The notes beneath the pieces were generated by a model that saw only the letters and a program-made list of their open reading frames with translations, was not told where the DNA came from and ran no database searches. From Ruegeria sp. HKCCA6707 (GTDB taxonomy: Bacteria > Pseudomonadota > Alphaproteobacteria > Rhodobacterales > Rhodobacteraceae): a stretch of DNA of 64,000 nt. Positions 44,055 through 52,962 of this stretch are shown one piece after another. The stretch covers positions 62,001 to 126,000 of the forward strand of contig NZ_WQEG01000002.1 in assembly GCF_013033515.1 (NCBI RefSeq), read 5' to 3'. How positions within the stretch are numbered: position 1 is the first letter of the stretch; each line of letters opens with the position of its first letter. The position numbers and the translations under genes were made by a program.

Positions 44055-44478
44055 TTAGGCTACCAGCTCTGTGTACTGGCGAAACGGAAAGAGCCTACCT
44101 TTGCGGATCATGTGCGCCACTTCGATTCCGTCCAGTGTAGCCGCCGGTGAAGCAAAGGCTTTGAACCCTAGCATCGGTCGTGGGCGTCTCTTGATGAAGC
44201 GATGGTCCTGTTCCACCATGTTGTTCTAATACTCGGCCTGACCACCTCAATCGGGATCGGGAATCCAAATCCTTTCGACATCCGCGCGAAGAACTTGGTG
44301 GCAGCGTGTATGTTTCGACGATGCGAAAGCACGAAATCTAGTGTCTTGTCGTGCTTGTTGACAGCTCGATAGAGACAAACCCGCGCTCTTTTCACCTTGA
44401 TGCAAGTCTCGTCCTTTCTCACGTAACGGCCGCACTATCCCTTTCGCCTGCGCGCAATACCGGCAACTGCACCAGCCA
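44055..44478 (-). pseudogene. Decayed IS6-family transposase
   Basis: In minus-strand frames one can read KDETCIKVK and LYRAVNKHDKTLDFVLSHRR followed by FFARMSKG, the catalytic DDE region start of IS6/IS26-type transposases. Further on come NNMVEQDHRFIKRRPRPMLG and FKAFASPAATLDGIEVAHMIRKG, their C-terminus, ending at TAA 44055-44057. The parts are in different frames, with an internal stop upstream of KDET and about 50 residues missing between FFAR and NNMV. The N-terminal helix-turn-helix is gone. No terminal inverted repeats could be placed. Confidence 0.75.
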
Positions 44479-44660
44479 AACATCACCCATGCTCTCTACG
44501 AAACGACCTGATTGGTCTGTTATCGTTGCGGTGACGATGTCGCTTTTCAGGTGATCAGGCATTAGAATTGTGGATTGCTCATCCTTGTGCCTAAGCGCCG
44601 AATACCCAACGACATCCCCGGCTAGTATTGCCGCCAACCCTCGCTGCAACTTTTGTCCTT
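44479..44660 (-). pseudogene. Class III adenylate/guanylate cyclase remnant
   Basis: Reads RGLAAILAGDVVGYSALRHKDE and later GRFVESMGDVWLVQLP, the opening of the class III cyclase catalytic domain found at the N-terminus of many alphaproteobacterial cyclase-TPR proteins (family form RRLAAILAADVVGYS). After about 60 codons it runs directly into the IS6 transposase relic, so the element or a linked deletion cut the gene. Only one metal-binding Asp is present; it cannot be active. Confidence 0.65.
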
Positions 44661-44743
44661 GGCCGACATGCGTTCGACGACAGAAATGATGCTCTCCGCT
44701 TTTGGCATCAGCGTCAGTACGCGGTCCAATGCGGGGATAACCA

Positions 44744-45631
44744 TTACTTGTAGATTGCCGCATAGCGAGGTGCGAAGAACTTAACGAAGGCTCTAACCTC
44801 GGGCCGGCGATAAGCTTCCGGCGAAATGAGCATCAGATGCGGCACCGCAAGTTCGGGGATTTCGTCGAAGCACCGGATAAAGGAGTCGTCTGGTTCAACC
44901 AGTTTCACATTGCTGATCCCAAGGCCTTGCCCTGATCTGATCGCTGCATGCATCAGCTCGAGTTCAGTGAAAGACATGACGATCTGGTCCGGCTCCACGT
45001 GATTGGTCAACCATTCGTGGAATACATTCGGTACATCGTCCCGCTGAAAGGTAACAAACCGATGCCCGGCCAGATCATCGGTTGACTCTGGCAAGCCAAA
45101 ATTGTCCGCGTAGTTTCTGCTGCCGAACAAAGACCAGCGGGCCGTGCTGATCTTACGACAGATCAGTTCAGGATCGGGATCGGTTCTTGCAAGGCGCAAC
45201 GCAATGTCGGCCTCGCCCGCCATCAGGTCCAGCGCCCGAACGCTGGACAAGAACTCGAATGCGACATCCTGATTGTCGGCAGAGAACTCGTTTACGATCT
45301 CAATCATGCGCGCAGAGAAGTTTGCCGAATAAGCTGTAATCCGGATGGGCTGTGTCGACGTCAATTCCTTCGCGCAATCGTCAAATTCGCTGACTGAAGC
45401 CTCGATTGCTTCGGCGAAGGGAGCGAGGCGAAGGGCTTCCGGGGTCGGCTTGAAGCCGTGCGTACCGCGCTCAAACAGCGTCAAACCTGTTTCTCTTTCG
45501 AGAACATCAATGCGTCGGGCAACCGTTGGTTGGGAGACCTTCAGCTTTCGGGAAGCCGCAAGCGTCGATCCTTCTCTGAAGACAGAGAGGAATACACGAA
45601 TGTCCGACCATTTTCGGAACCCGTTCTTCAT
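44744..45631 (-). CDS. LysR-type transcriptional regulator
   Basis: N-terminal helix-turn-helix (residues about 8-65: FREGSTLAASRKLKVSQPTV then ARRIDVLERETGLTLFER) and a C-terminal LysR substrate-binding domain (about 90-290). I start at ATG 45629-45631 (MKNGFRKWSD), because the 27 upstream in-frame codons do not look like the family. Length 295. It has no adjacent divergent target gene: the arsenic operon lies on the same strand upstream and the transposase relic downstream. Target unknown; it may have lost its partner genes. Confidence 0.85.
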   Translation of the reverse strand: MKNGFRKWSDIRVFLSVFREGSTLAASRKLKVSQPTVARRIDVLERETGLTLFERGTHGFKPTPEALRLAPFAEAIEASVSEFDDCAKELTSTQPIRITAYSANFSARMIEIVNEFSADNQDVAFEFLSSVRALDLMAGEADIALRLARTDPDPELICRKISTARWSLFGSRNYADNFGLPESTDDLAGHRFVTFQRDDVPNVFHEWLTNHVEPDQIVMSFTELELMHAAIRSGQGLGISNVKLVEPDDSFIRCFDEIPELAVPHLMLISPEAYRRPEVRAFVKFFAPRYAAIYK

Positions 45632-45836
45632 TTTTGTAGAACAGCACAATTTTGTGCCGGATAGGTTCGCTAAATATTCCTGATAGACGCTGGCTCTGAT
45701 CTGCAACCCCACTGGCCTCTTTGGCGCTCAAAGCAACAGTTCGCTGCAGATCCCGGCCGCGAACTCACAGACCGCAAGTCAAATCGCGATCTCGCTGAAA
45801 TTGCTCTACGGTCCGCTCCAATCCAAATGACCTGCC

Positions 45837-47111
45837 TTAGACTGCGGGGTCGGGCGCGTCGCCCCGCAGCCGCCCCGCGGCGAGCGCTGCGCCTGCCACC
45901 ATAACCGTTGCAGTCCCCAGCATCAGCGGCAGACCTCCAAGCTGATATGTGACGCCAGACAGGACCGTTCCCGCCAGCCGCCCTCCTGCGTTGGCCATGT
46001 AATAAAAGCCCACATCCATAGTAACACGCTCCGCTTTCGTGAATGCGAGGATGAGGTAGGAATGGAGCGCTGAGTTGATCGCAAATATCCCTCCGAAGAT
46101 GAGCAAGCCCGCAACTAAGGAAACTGTCAGCCAAGTCTGCGGCCCATCTGACGCAAGGGCTGCTATGGTCAGAGCGGCAGGGACCGCAGCGAGGCCCCAT
46201 GCCCACCACTTTGCGGCGCGCACCAACTCGCCCTCTGGTTTTGATGACGCGTGCAGAATGCGCGGAGCAGAAGCCTGGATAAAACCGTAGAGGATCACCC
46301 AAACCGCCATAAAGGTTCCGATCATGAAGAAGGCGGCTCGGTTTCCGGCCACGGTTCCGTCGGACAACACCGCATAAAAGTAGATCGGGATGCCAACCAC
46401 GAACCAGACGTCGCGCGCCCCGAAAAGAAATAAACGTGCCACCGAGAGCCAGTCTACATTCGTTGACTTGGAAAAGACCTCTGAGAACTTCGCCCCTTTC
46501 CGACCCTTCGGCAGACCCGGAGGCATCGCGATCAATACGGCGACAAAGATGACGGCGAGGACTGCTGCCATCCCGAGGACGGCCCAGACAAAGCCGAGCG
46601 TCGCCAGCAGTGCGGCACCCAACAAAAAGCCAAGGCCCTTCACCGCATTCTTGGAACCGGTGAGCAGCGCCACCCAACGGAACAGCCCGCCATCCTCGGA
46701 AGGGGCCAAAAGCTTGACGGCGGATTTGGACGACATCTTCGCAAGGTCTTTGGCCACACCACTCGCACCTTGCACGACCATCACATAGGCCACCGAAACG
46801 CCAATCGCCCAGGTCGGGTCGAGCTGTGCCAAAGCCAACAAAGCCAAGACCTGAATGCCAAGGCCCGCATAAAGCGTAGAGGTCAAACCAAACCGTGCGG
46901 CAATCCACCCCGCACAGAGGTTGGTCACCATGCCTGCGATCTCGTACAACACAAAGAGGTAGGCAAGCTGGACAGGGCTAAAGCCCAACGAATGAAAGTG
47001 CAGCAGCACCAGCATTCGAAGCGCGCCATCGGTCAGCATAAAGGCCCAGTACGCCGCCGTGACTGCGACGTAAGCCGAAAGCCCCTCTGGCCGCGCGGAG
47101 GTGTCGGTCAC
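45837..47111 (-). CDS. arsJ: ArsJ, organoarsenical efflux MFS transporter
   Basis: Major facilitator protein with about 12 helices, 424 residues. It has ArsJ-type stretches [38 protein letters not shown] and [19 protein letters not shown]. ArsJ exports 1-arseno-3-phosphoglycerate, the unstable product of GAPDH acting on arsenate, giving arsenate resistance. The GAPDH gene directly upstream overlaps it by 4 bases, the known gene pairing. It is last in the arsenic operon. Confidence 0.93.
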   Translation of the reverse strand: MTDTSARPEGLSAYVAVTAAYWAFMLTDGALRMLVLLHFHSLGFSPVQLAYLFVLYEIAGMVTNLCAGWIAARFGLTSTLYAGLGIQVLALLALAQLDPTWAIGVSVAYVMVVQGASGVAKDLAKMSSKSAVKLLAPSEDGGLFRWVALLTGSKNAVKGLGFLLGAALLATLGFVWAVLGMAAVLAVIFVAVLIAMPPGLPKGRKGAKFSEVFSKSTNVDWLSVARLFLFGARDVWFVVGIPIYFYAVLSDGTVAGNRAAFFMIGTFMAVWVILYGFIQASAPRILHASSKPEGELVRAAKWWAWGLAAVPAALTIAALASDGPQTWLTVSLVAGLLIFGGIFAINSALHSYLILAFTKAERVTMDVGFYYMANAGGRLAGTVLSGVTYQLGGLPLMLGTATVMVAGAALAAGRLRGDAPDPAV

Positions 47112-48106
47112 ACTGACGCTCCAACCATCAGCGCAACATCGACAAGACGATGCGCATAGCCCATTTCGTTGTCGTACCAGGCGTAGACCTTCAGCTGCGT
47201 CCCATTGATGACCATCGTTGATGGCGCATCCACGATGCTAGAGCGTTCGTCATTGGTATAATCGGTCGAAACAAGCGGTCTTTCCTCGTAGCCCAGAATT
47301 CCCTTCAGTTCACCCTCGGACGCGGCTTTGAAGAGGGCATTGACCTCCTCAGCTGTGGTTTCGCGTTCCACCTCAAAAACACAGTCTGTTAGCGAGGCGT
47401 TCAAGAGCGGGACGCGCACCGCGTGGCCATTCAGCCGTCCTGTCAGTTCCGGATAGATGAGCGTGATCGCGGTCGCGCTGCCTGTCGTGGTCGGGATCAG
47501 GGAATTCAGAGCCGAGCGCGCACGGCGTAAATCCTTGGCCGGTCTGTCCACAATGGTTTGGGTGTTCGTCACATCGTGGATTGTGGTGATCGAGCCGTGC
47601 TTGATGCCAAGATTCTCATGAATGACCTTCACGACCGGCGCGAGGCAGTTTGTCGTACAGCTCGCCGCCGTGACAATGCGATGTCTGCCCGCGTCGTAGA
47701 TGTCATGGTTCACGCCATAGACAATGTTGGCTGCATCGACGTCTTTCACGGGCGCGGAAATAACAACTTTCTTCACACCCGCTTCGAAGTAAGGCGCAAG
47801 CTTGGCCTCGGACTTGAAGACCCCAGTGCAGTCGATGACGACATCTACCCCTTCCAACGGAAGGTCGGCGATGTTTTTGGTCCCGATGAATGGGAGACGC
47901 GTGCCGTCTATGGTCACGCTGTCCGCGTCATGAGAAAAGTCTGCCTTCCACCGGCCATGGACGGTGTCGAACTCTAAAAGATGGGCGTGCATCTCTGGGT
48001 CGCCCACGGCGTCGTTGATCCAAGCAATCTTGGCCCCGCGTTCCAGCAAAGGCTTTAGGGCAAGTTTACCGATGCGGCCAAGGCCGTTGAGGGCGTAGGT
48101 GGTCAC
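47108..48106 (-). CDS. ArsJ-associated glyceraldehyde-3-phosphate dehydrogenase
   Basis: GAPDH of 332 residues with NAD-binding start [14 protein letters not shown] and catalytic Cys150 in [12 protein letters not shown], followed by His in the [12 protein letters not shown] region. In ars operons this enzyme uses arsenate in place of phosphate to form 1-arseno-3-phosphoglycerate for ArsJ. It overlaps both neighbours by 4 bases, so it is locked into the operon. It is unlikely to be the housekeeping GAPDH. Confidence 0.92.
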   Translation of the reverse strand: MTTYALNGLGRIGKLALKPLLERGAKIAWINDAVGDPEMHAHLLEFDTVHGRWKADFSHDADSVTIDGTRLPFIGTKNIADLPLEGVDVVIDCTGVFKSEAKLAPYFEAGVKKVVISAPVKDVDAANIVYGVNHDIYDAGRHRIVTAASCTTNCLAPVVKVIHENLGIKHGSITTIHDVTNTQTIVDRPAKDLRRARSALNSLIPTTTGSATAITLIYPELTGRLNGHAVRVPLLNASLTDCVFEVERETTAEEVNALFKAASEGELKGILGYEERPLVSTDYTNDERSSIVDAPSTMVINGTQLKVYAWYDNEMGYAHRLVDVALMVGASV

Positions 48107-48948
48107 GCAGAGGCTCCTTCATTTGATTGTGCGATGTCGTCGACAGCCTTCTGCAAAGCGATCCGGTCAAGAGATGCAATCGGCAGAGCGGTAAAGGCTT
48201 TGATCCGGCTCAGAAGCGCGCCATAAGACTGCTGAAAGGCCAGGCTCTTCTCGGCGTGGGAACCTTCGACCTTCACCGGGTCCGGCATACCCCAATGGGC
48301 ACTTACCGGCTGACCGGTCCAAGCCGGGCATTCTTCATTTGCTGCCTGATTGCAAACCGTAAAGACGAAATCGAAGTCTGGTGCATCGTCAACTTGGAAG
48401 ACCGACACGTTCTTTGACTCCAGAACAGAAATATCGTGACCTTTCTGCGCCAGAACTTCGAGCGCGAACGGGTTCAACTCTGAGCGCGGCTTGGTGCCCG
48501 CCGAGTAGGCCACGAACCTGTCCCCGGCCTCTTTGCGCAGAATCGATTCAGCAAAAATCGAGCGCGCGGAATTGCCGGTGCAGATGAATAGGACATTGAA
48601 CTTACGATCAGTCATGAGACTGTCTCCGTCGAAGTCAAAAGTGGTGAGGGGTGAGCAGATTTCGGGGCGACCGCGGCAACAATCGCGCAGCAGATAGTCA
48701 AAGGTCTCGCGTGCCGCGTCCATATGGATCGCATAGCGCAATGAGGTGCCAATGCGCTCTTGCGTGACCAGACCCACCTGCATCAAGGCGCTCACGTAGG
48801 TCGAGAGTGTGTTGGGTTTCAGCGCAAGTGCTTGTGCCAGCTCGGTCGCAGGCACGCGATCTGGGTACCGACGCATGAGAAGGCGGAACAGGGCCAAGCG
48901 CTGCGGATGGCCAAGAGTCGAGAGGCGATGAGGAATTAGTTCTTCCAT
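48103..48948 (-). CDS. ArsR-ArsC fusion: arsenic-responsive repressor joined to arsenate reductase
   Basis: One continuous 281-codon frame. Residues 1-100 form an ArsR winged helix ([30 protein letters not shown]), with Cys90, Cys91 and Cys98 as likely arsenite ligands. From Met112 a low-molecular-weight-phosphatase-type arsenate reductase follows: catalytic loop ICTGNSARS with Cys123, and [13 protein letters not shown] holding the second and third redox Cys of the thioredoxin-coupled class. An internal ATG at Met112 has GGAGAC about 7 bases before it, so free ArsC may also be made. No clear Shine-Dalgarno precedes ATG 48948. Confidence 0.88.
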   Translation of the reverse strand: MEELIPHRLSTLGHPQRLALFRLLMRRYPDRVPATELAQALALKPNTLSTYVSALMQVGLVTQERIGTSLRYAIHMDAARETFDYLLRDCCRGRPEICSPLTTFDFDGDSLMTDRKFNVLFICTGNSARSIFAESILRKEAGDRFVAYSAGTKPRSELNPFALEVLAQKGHDISVLESKNVSVFQVDDAPDFDFVFTVCNQAANEECPAWTGQPVSAHWGMPDPVKVEGSHAEKSLAFQQSYGALLSRIKAFTALPIASLDRIALQKAVDDIAQSNEGASA

Positions 48949-48954
48949 ATTTCG

Positions 48955-48968
48955 TGAATTATTGAATT
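48955..48968 (-). promoter_or_regulatory. Direct TGAATT repeat before the arsenic operon
   Basis: TGAATT occurs at 48955-48960 and 48963-48968 within an A/T-rich stretch 6-20 bases before the ArsR-ArsC start. ArsR operators often contain TTGAA-type half-sites, so this may be the autoregulatory site overlapping the promoter. The spacing and direct orientation are seen; binding is inference. Confidence 0.35.
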
Positions 48969-49018
48969 ACTGAGTTTATTGCAACTCTTACTTGCCACCA
49001 CACTTCATCATGGAAGCG

Positions 49019-49150
49019 TTAGGAACTGAGCTCTTCGAGAAGCGGACAGGTGCACTGCCCTTGCGAGCGATTGGCGATCAGCTCCGACAAGGCGTTTTCC
49101 AACTGCTGCAACTCAGCGATCTTCGACTGAACCCTCACATGATCTGGCCC
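49019..49150 (-). pseudogene. C-terminal remnant of a MerR-family metal regulator
   Basis: About 43 codons read RVQSKIAELQQLENALSELI, then RSQGQCTCPLLEELSS and TAA at 49019-49021. This matches the dimerisation helix and Cys-containing metal loop at the end of MerR/CueR-type regulators (family pattern VRAKIADLxxLE...CPxxxAL). The DNA-binding half is absent. The remnant begins at the stop codon of the DUF1612 gene, marking a joint. A lost metal-resistance determinant probably lay here before or with the arsenic operon. Confidence 0.68.
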
Positions 49151-49151
49151 G

Positions 49152-50225
49152 TCACAAAGCCGCCGTCCATACCCTGTATCGTCCCTGACCGGTGACCTCC
49201 CGGATCAGGCCGCGTTCGGTGAAGAGGATCAGGTTACGTTGCACGGCTGCGCGTGAGGCTTCGGTCAGCCGCTCCGCCAAGGGGGCCGAGACCATGGGCC
49301 ACGCGGTCAGAACTTCGATCAACCGCGGTGGGGTGCGGCCGCTCAGATCTGTCGTAGCGCCCCGCGCGCGGGTGTCCCACGCGCTGACGCGGTCCAGATG
49401 CAGCAAGGCGGCCAGAGCGGACTGCCCTGCCCCACGCAACCAGGCACCCAGTTTTTCATGCGGGTCGCCGACACCGCGCAGCGCACCGGGACCGGACAGG
49501 GCCAGCGGCATGAACAGCGCGCCAGCCCGGCCCATGCTGGCGGCATGGCGGGCGGCGATGATGGCCGCCTCGGTATCCTGACCGATACCTTGCGACAGGG
49601 CCCGCCAGGCATGAAAGGCAATCGCGGATTGGGTCGCCGGATGCAGGCTCTGCGCATTGTGCAATACCTCGGCCAGATCGGCCACCGCCTCGGGCACCGC
49701 GTCCAGCCCTTGTGCCATGCGATCCAGAAACGCGGTCAACCCTTGCTCCCACCCACCATCCGCAGGTGGCGCGCCCGAAGTCAGGCGGCGCACGGCCCAG
49801 CCGGCGCGGTACAGCGCCTGCACATCATCCGAGGTGGCTCCGATCCGCAGCTCGGTCCAGAGCGCCAGCCGATCAACGCTGATCCGGTCGCCGGTCCACC
49901 AGCCCAGATCCGACACGTCCATCAGGGCCAGCCGATGGCCCCAACCCTTGGGGCCCGCGCGCAAGCGCTCATCCAGCGCTCCGAAGGTCAGACACAGATC
50001 GGCAAGCTCGGCGGACAAATCGTTCTGCGCCGCCTGCCAGTCGCGGGGATCAAACAGCAGACCCTGTTCCGCGCGCGGTCCGGGTGGCAGGAAATCCTCA
50101 TCGGCCACTTCCTCTTCGGGTGGCAAGAACCACAGGTCATCCTCATCCACCGGATCGGAATCATAGATGCTGCGCGGCCCGAGTTCTTCCTCGTCCGGAT
50201 CAGGTATGGCGGATTTGGGCTTCAT
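49152..50225 (-). CDS. DUF1612 / RHE_PE00001-like protein with C-terminal helix-turn-helix
   Basis: The C-terminus (TAWPMVSAPLAERLTEASRA then RGLIREVTGQGRYRVW) matches the winged-helix end of DUF1612 proteins known from rhizobial plasmids. The middle (LTFGALDERLRAGPKGWGHR) is also family-like. The N-terminal ~50 residues are very acidic and Pro-rich and may be disordered. Function unknown; a DNA-binding role is likely. ATG 50223-50225 (MKPKSAIPDPDE) was chosen; an upstream in-frame start at 50261 lacks family sequence. Length 357. The stop abuts the MerR remnant, but the protein itself looks complete. Confidence 0.65.
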   Translation of the reverse strand: MKPKSAIPDPDEEELGPRSIYDSDPVDEDDLWFLPPEEEVADEDFLPPGPRAEQGLLFDPRDWQAAQNDLSAELADLCLTFGALDERLRAGPKGWGHRLALMDVSDLGWWTGDRISVDRLALWTELRIGATSDDVQALYRAGWAVRRLTSGAPPADGGWEQGLTAFLDRMAQGLDAVPEAVADLAEVLHNAQSLHPATQSAIAFHAWRALSQGIGQDTEAAIIAARHAASMGRAGALFMPLALSGPGALRGVGDPHEKLGAWLRGAGQSALAALLHLDRVSAWDTRARGATTDLSGRTPPRLIEVLTAWPMVSAPLAERLTEASRAAVQRNLILFTERGLIREVTGQGRYRVWTAAL

Positions 50226-50282
50226 ACCGCCCATTCTTCGAAGATTTTCACCTGTTCTCAAGCTCTTTTCGCGGTGCGCGGC

Positions 50283-51035
50283 TCAGCTTGCAAAACTGGT
50301 GGTCAGAATATCCAGATTCCCTTCAAGCGGGCTGTCGGCATCGCTGCCCATGAGGATATAGCCATAGCCATCCTGCGCCCAGGTCGCGGTTGCCAAACCG
50401 CTGAGAACGGCGTGTTCAACATTCTTTGCAGGTGCGCCAGGCCCCTGGCGTATGACACAGAATGCAAGTGGCTGCCCTTGTGCGTCTGCAAATACCACCT
50501 GAATAAGCGGTTTGCCCTTAAACGAGAGAATTTGCGCACGCTTCAGATCAAGCCCCGGAAGGGTTTCAAGGACATCGCGGTTCAAAGATCGACCAAGCTG
50601 TTCTTCGGCCTGCGCAAATTGCGCATCCAAAGCCTCGGGTGACGGGTCAAGCGCGGCAACCGTTTCTGGCGCGTAAAGCGACTGATAAATCGCCGCCTGC
50701 TCGGCCCATCCCATCGGTTCGGGGCGGGTAGCCCAAAAGGTGGCCGAGACCGCAATGACCGAGACCGAAGCCGCCACAGCCAACAAACGCCCAATTCCCA
50801 TCGCCGGTGAGGGGCCTGCAATGGGTGCCGGTTCTGGTTCGGGCAGATCGATAACGGGTGCTTTGGCGGGCACGTTTTCAAACGCGGTTTGAACCATGGG
50901 CGCTATCGGGTCGAGCGCCATCAGGCGCGACTCGAGCTCGGCATGTTCGGCAACAGCGTCTTCGATGGCGCTGGCCGTGTCGCGATCCAGATCGCCTTCC
51001 AGATACGCCAACAGCGTCTCGTCGGAAAACTTCAT
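50283..51035 (-). CDS. Anti-sigma factor
   Basis: 250-residue membrane protein with an N-terminal cytoplasmic part (MKFSDETLLAYLEGDLDRDT), one helix (about 81-102) and a periplasmic C-terminal domain. It resembles transmembrane anti-sigma factors without the zinc HxxxCxxC motif. It overlaps the ECF sigma gene by 4 bases, the usual sigma/anti-sigma coupling. Signal unknown. Confidence 0.8.
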   Translation of the reverse strand: MKFSDETLLAYLEGDLDRDTASAIEDAVAEHAELESRLMALDPIAPMVQTAFENVPAKAPVIDLPEPEPAPIAGPSPAMGIGRLLAVAASVSVIAVSATFWATRPEPMGWAEQAAIYQSLYAPETVAALDPSPEALDAQFAQAEEQLGRSLNRDVLETLPGLDLKRAQILSFKGKPLIQVVFADAQGQPLAFCVIRQGPGAPAKNVEHAVLSGLATATWAQDGYGYILMGSDADSPLEGNLDILTTSFAS

Positions 51036-51568
51036 TTGCCACTCCGTCGATCAGACCCAGCCTCATCAGGCTGAATCGCAGACTTCAGTTTCTGCCGGGC
51101 ATTGGACAGCCGGCTCATGATCGTGCCAATCGGAACGCCCAGAATATCCGCCGCCTCGCGGTAGCTGTATCCTTCTACAAACACAAGCATCACCGTCTCA
51201 CGCTGCGCTTCGGGCAGTTCCATCACTTTCGTAAACACTTCAGCCGCAAAAATATTCGTTTCTGCGTCGGCATCTTGTGAAATCAATTCGACTTCGGGTG
51301 TCACAGACAAGGCCTGCGCCTTGCGGACCGAGCGGGACCGTATTTCATTCAGCCAGATCGAGCGGCAGATCGTCATCAGCCAACTGTCCAACCGGGCCGT
51401 TGATGTCACCTGGTGGTGGCGTTCCAGCGCGCGAAGGCAAGTTGCTTGCAGCAGATCATCAGCGATATCCGACGCCCCCGACAGCGACAAAGCAAACCGC
51501 CATACCCTTTTCGAATGCGTCTGGATCGCGCCGCGCACGGCTTGTTCCGAGTTAAGATCGACATCCAT
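51032..51568 (-). CDS. ECF RNA polymerase sigma factor
   Basis: 178 residues with sigma-70 region 2 (LSGASDIADDLLQATCLRAL, SWLMTICRSIWLNEIRSR) and region 4 (LVFVEGYSYREAADILGVPI then GTIMSRLSNARQKLK). It is co-transcribed with the anti-sigma gene. The divergent neighbour encodes a YceI protein whose promoter region is shared, so yceI is a candidate target along with autoregulation. Confidence 0.92.
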   Translation of the reverse strand: MDVDLNSEQAVRGAIQTHSKRVWRFALSLSGASDIADDLLQATCLRALERHHQVTSTARLDSWLMTICRSIWLNEIRSRSVRKAQALSVTPEVELISQDADAETNIFAAEVFTKVMELPEAQRETVMLVFVEGYSYREAADILGVPIGTIMSRLSNARQKLKSAIQPDEAGSDRRSGK

Positions 51569-51653
51569 CGAATAAACCGCGACCTGTGTGTGTTTATGTC
51601 AGAGACGGGCCAGAACCCCCTGCCCTGAGTGACATATTACGGCGAGGAAAGAA

Positions 51654-52229
51654 ATGAAACTCCTGATGAAAACAATCACGATTGCGTCGGTCCTGATGGC
51701 CAGCCCGGCCCTGGCGGCAGATTGGACGCTGGACCCGGACACCTCGCATCTGGCCTATGGCACGATCAAGCTTGAGGATCTGGGCGAGGTGAATTCCTTC
51801 ACCAACCTGTCAGGGCATGTCGGCGATGATGGTCAGGTCGAGATTGAGATCGACCTGTCCTCGGTCGAGACCAATATCGATATTCGCAACGAACGGATGA
51901 TCGAACATGTGTTTCGCAAAGCCCCAACCGCCAAACTGACTGCGCAGATCGACATGGATGCGGTTTCGGGGATGGGCGTTGGTGAAGCATCGGTGATCGA
52001 GGTGGAGGCCACCCTGTCGCTGGCAAGCGCCGATGTCGAATTCTACACCGATATGTTCATCCTGCGGGTGGCCGAAGACCGGGTCATGGTTTCAACCAAT
52101 GACATGGTTTTCATCAGCACCGAAGACGCAAATGTCTCGTCCGGGGTCGACAAGTTGATGGAGCTGGCGCAGCTGCCCAGCATTACCCGCACGATACCCG
52201 TAACCGCGCGGTTGATGTTCACACAGTAG
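51654..52229 (+). CDS. YceI-family periplasmic protein
   Basis: Signal peptide to about residue 22 (ASPALAA), then a YceI lipocalin-like domain (DWTLDPDTSHLAYGTIKLED, SVETNIDIRNERMIEHVF). Family proteins bind isoprenoid lipids in the periplasm and are often stress-induced. Length 191. GAGGAAAG precedes ATG 51654. It lies divergent from the ECF pair. Its 3' end overlaps the convergent GntR gene by 11 bases. Confidence 0.85.
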   Translation: MKLLMKTITIASVLMASPALAADWTLDPDTSHLAYGTIKLEDLGEVNSFTNLSGHVGDDGQVEIEIDLSSVETNIDIRNERMIEHVFRKAPTAKLTAQIDMDAVSGMGVGEASVIEVEATLSLASADVEFYTDMFILRVAEDRVMVSTNDMVFISTEDANVSSGVDKLMELAQLPSITRTIPVTARLMFTQ

Positions 52230-52902
52230 TCTCTGGGTCATTTCGCGCGGCCATCAGTGCCAAAAGCGCCTCTTTCGTGCGTCCGATATGATGTGACAGT
52301 AAGGTGCAGGCCGCGTCGACCTGACCGGACTGGGCCAGCTGCAACAATTGGCGATGCTCTTTGCGTGCCGGTTCGCGTTGTTCCATCACGCTCAGATGCA
52401 TCCGCACATAGCGGTCCGATTGCAGCGCCACCCGGTGTAGCAGATCGTTGGTCAGCCCGCGATCCGCCGCCGCATAAAGTGCGGTGTGAAACTTGTGATT
52501 CAGCGCCCCCCAGGCGCTGACATCATTGGCGTCATAAGACTGTTCCATCTGCTCAAGGATCTTGGCGCAGGCCGCGAACTCTGCCGTCGTCATGGCCGGA
52601 ATGGCGCGCCGGTACAGATCAACTTCAAGCAAGGCGCGCAGGTCGAAGATTTCGGCAATCTCGGCCAGTGAATGCTCTGTCACCGTGGCGCCGCGATTGT
52701 TGGTCAGTTGCACCAGCCCCTCGGCATCCAGCTGTTTCAGCGCCTCTCGCACTGGCATGCGCGAGACATCGTACTCATCGGCCAGCGCTTCTTGCCGGAT
52801 GGTTTCGCCTTCGGCCAAATCGCCGCTGAGGATGCGCTCCCGCAGATCGCTGGCAATAACATCAGGCAGGCTTTGGCGCTGGATCGCACGTTTCGCTGTC
52901 AT
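52219..52902 (-). CDS. GntR/FadR-family regulator of the hydroxyproline-type operon
   Basis: N-terminal winged helix (LRERILSGDLAEGETIRQEA, YDVSRMPVREALKQLDAEGL) and C-terminal FCD ligand-binding domain with Asp/His metal ligands (ALNHKFHTAL, LLSHHIG). Length 227. It lies 60 bases downstream of the oxidase gene, on the same strand as the catabolic genes. It is the likely protein acting on the inverted repeat at 56136-56157. Confidence 0.88.
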   Translation of the reverse strand: MTAKRAIQRQSLPDVIASDLRERILSGDLAEGETIRQEALADEYDVSRMPVREALKQLDAEGLVQLTNNRGATVTEHSLAEIAEIFDLRALLEVDLYRRAIPAMTTAEFAACAKILEQMEQSYDANDVSAWGALNHKFHTALYAAADRGLTNDLLHRVALQSDRYVRMHLSVMEQREPARKEHRQLLQLAQSGQVDAACTLLSHHIGRTKEALLALMAARNDPETTV

Positions 52903-52962
52903 GTCTGGCGTCCTGTGTTCAGAGTGTTGTCTGGGTCGTGACGGTTTCGCATAAGAACTCTT

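Noticed and set aside
44168..44486. Two short minus-strand hypothetical genes
   Set aside because: They are frame-shifted pieces of one IS6-type transposase relic.
45670..46908. 412-codon minus-strand frame in another phase over arsJ
   Set aside because: Same strand but out-of-phase shadow; the ArsJ frame carries the membrane helices and motifs.
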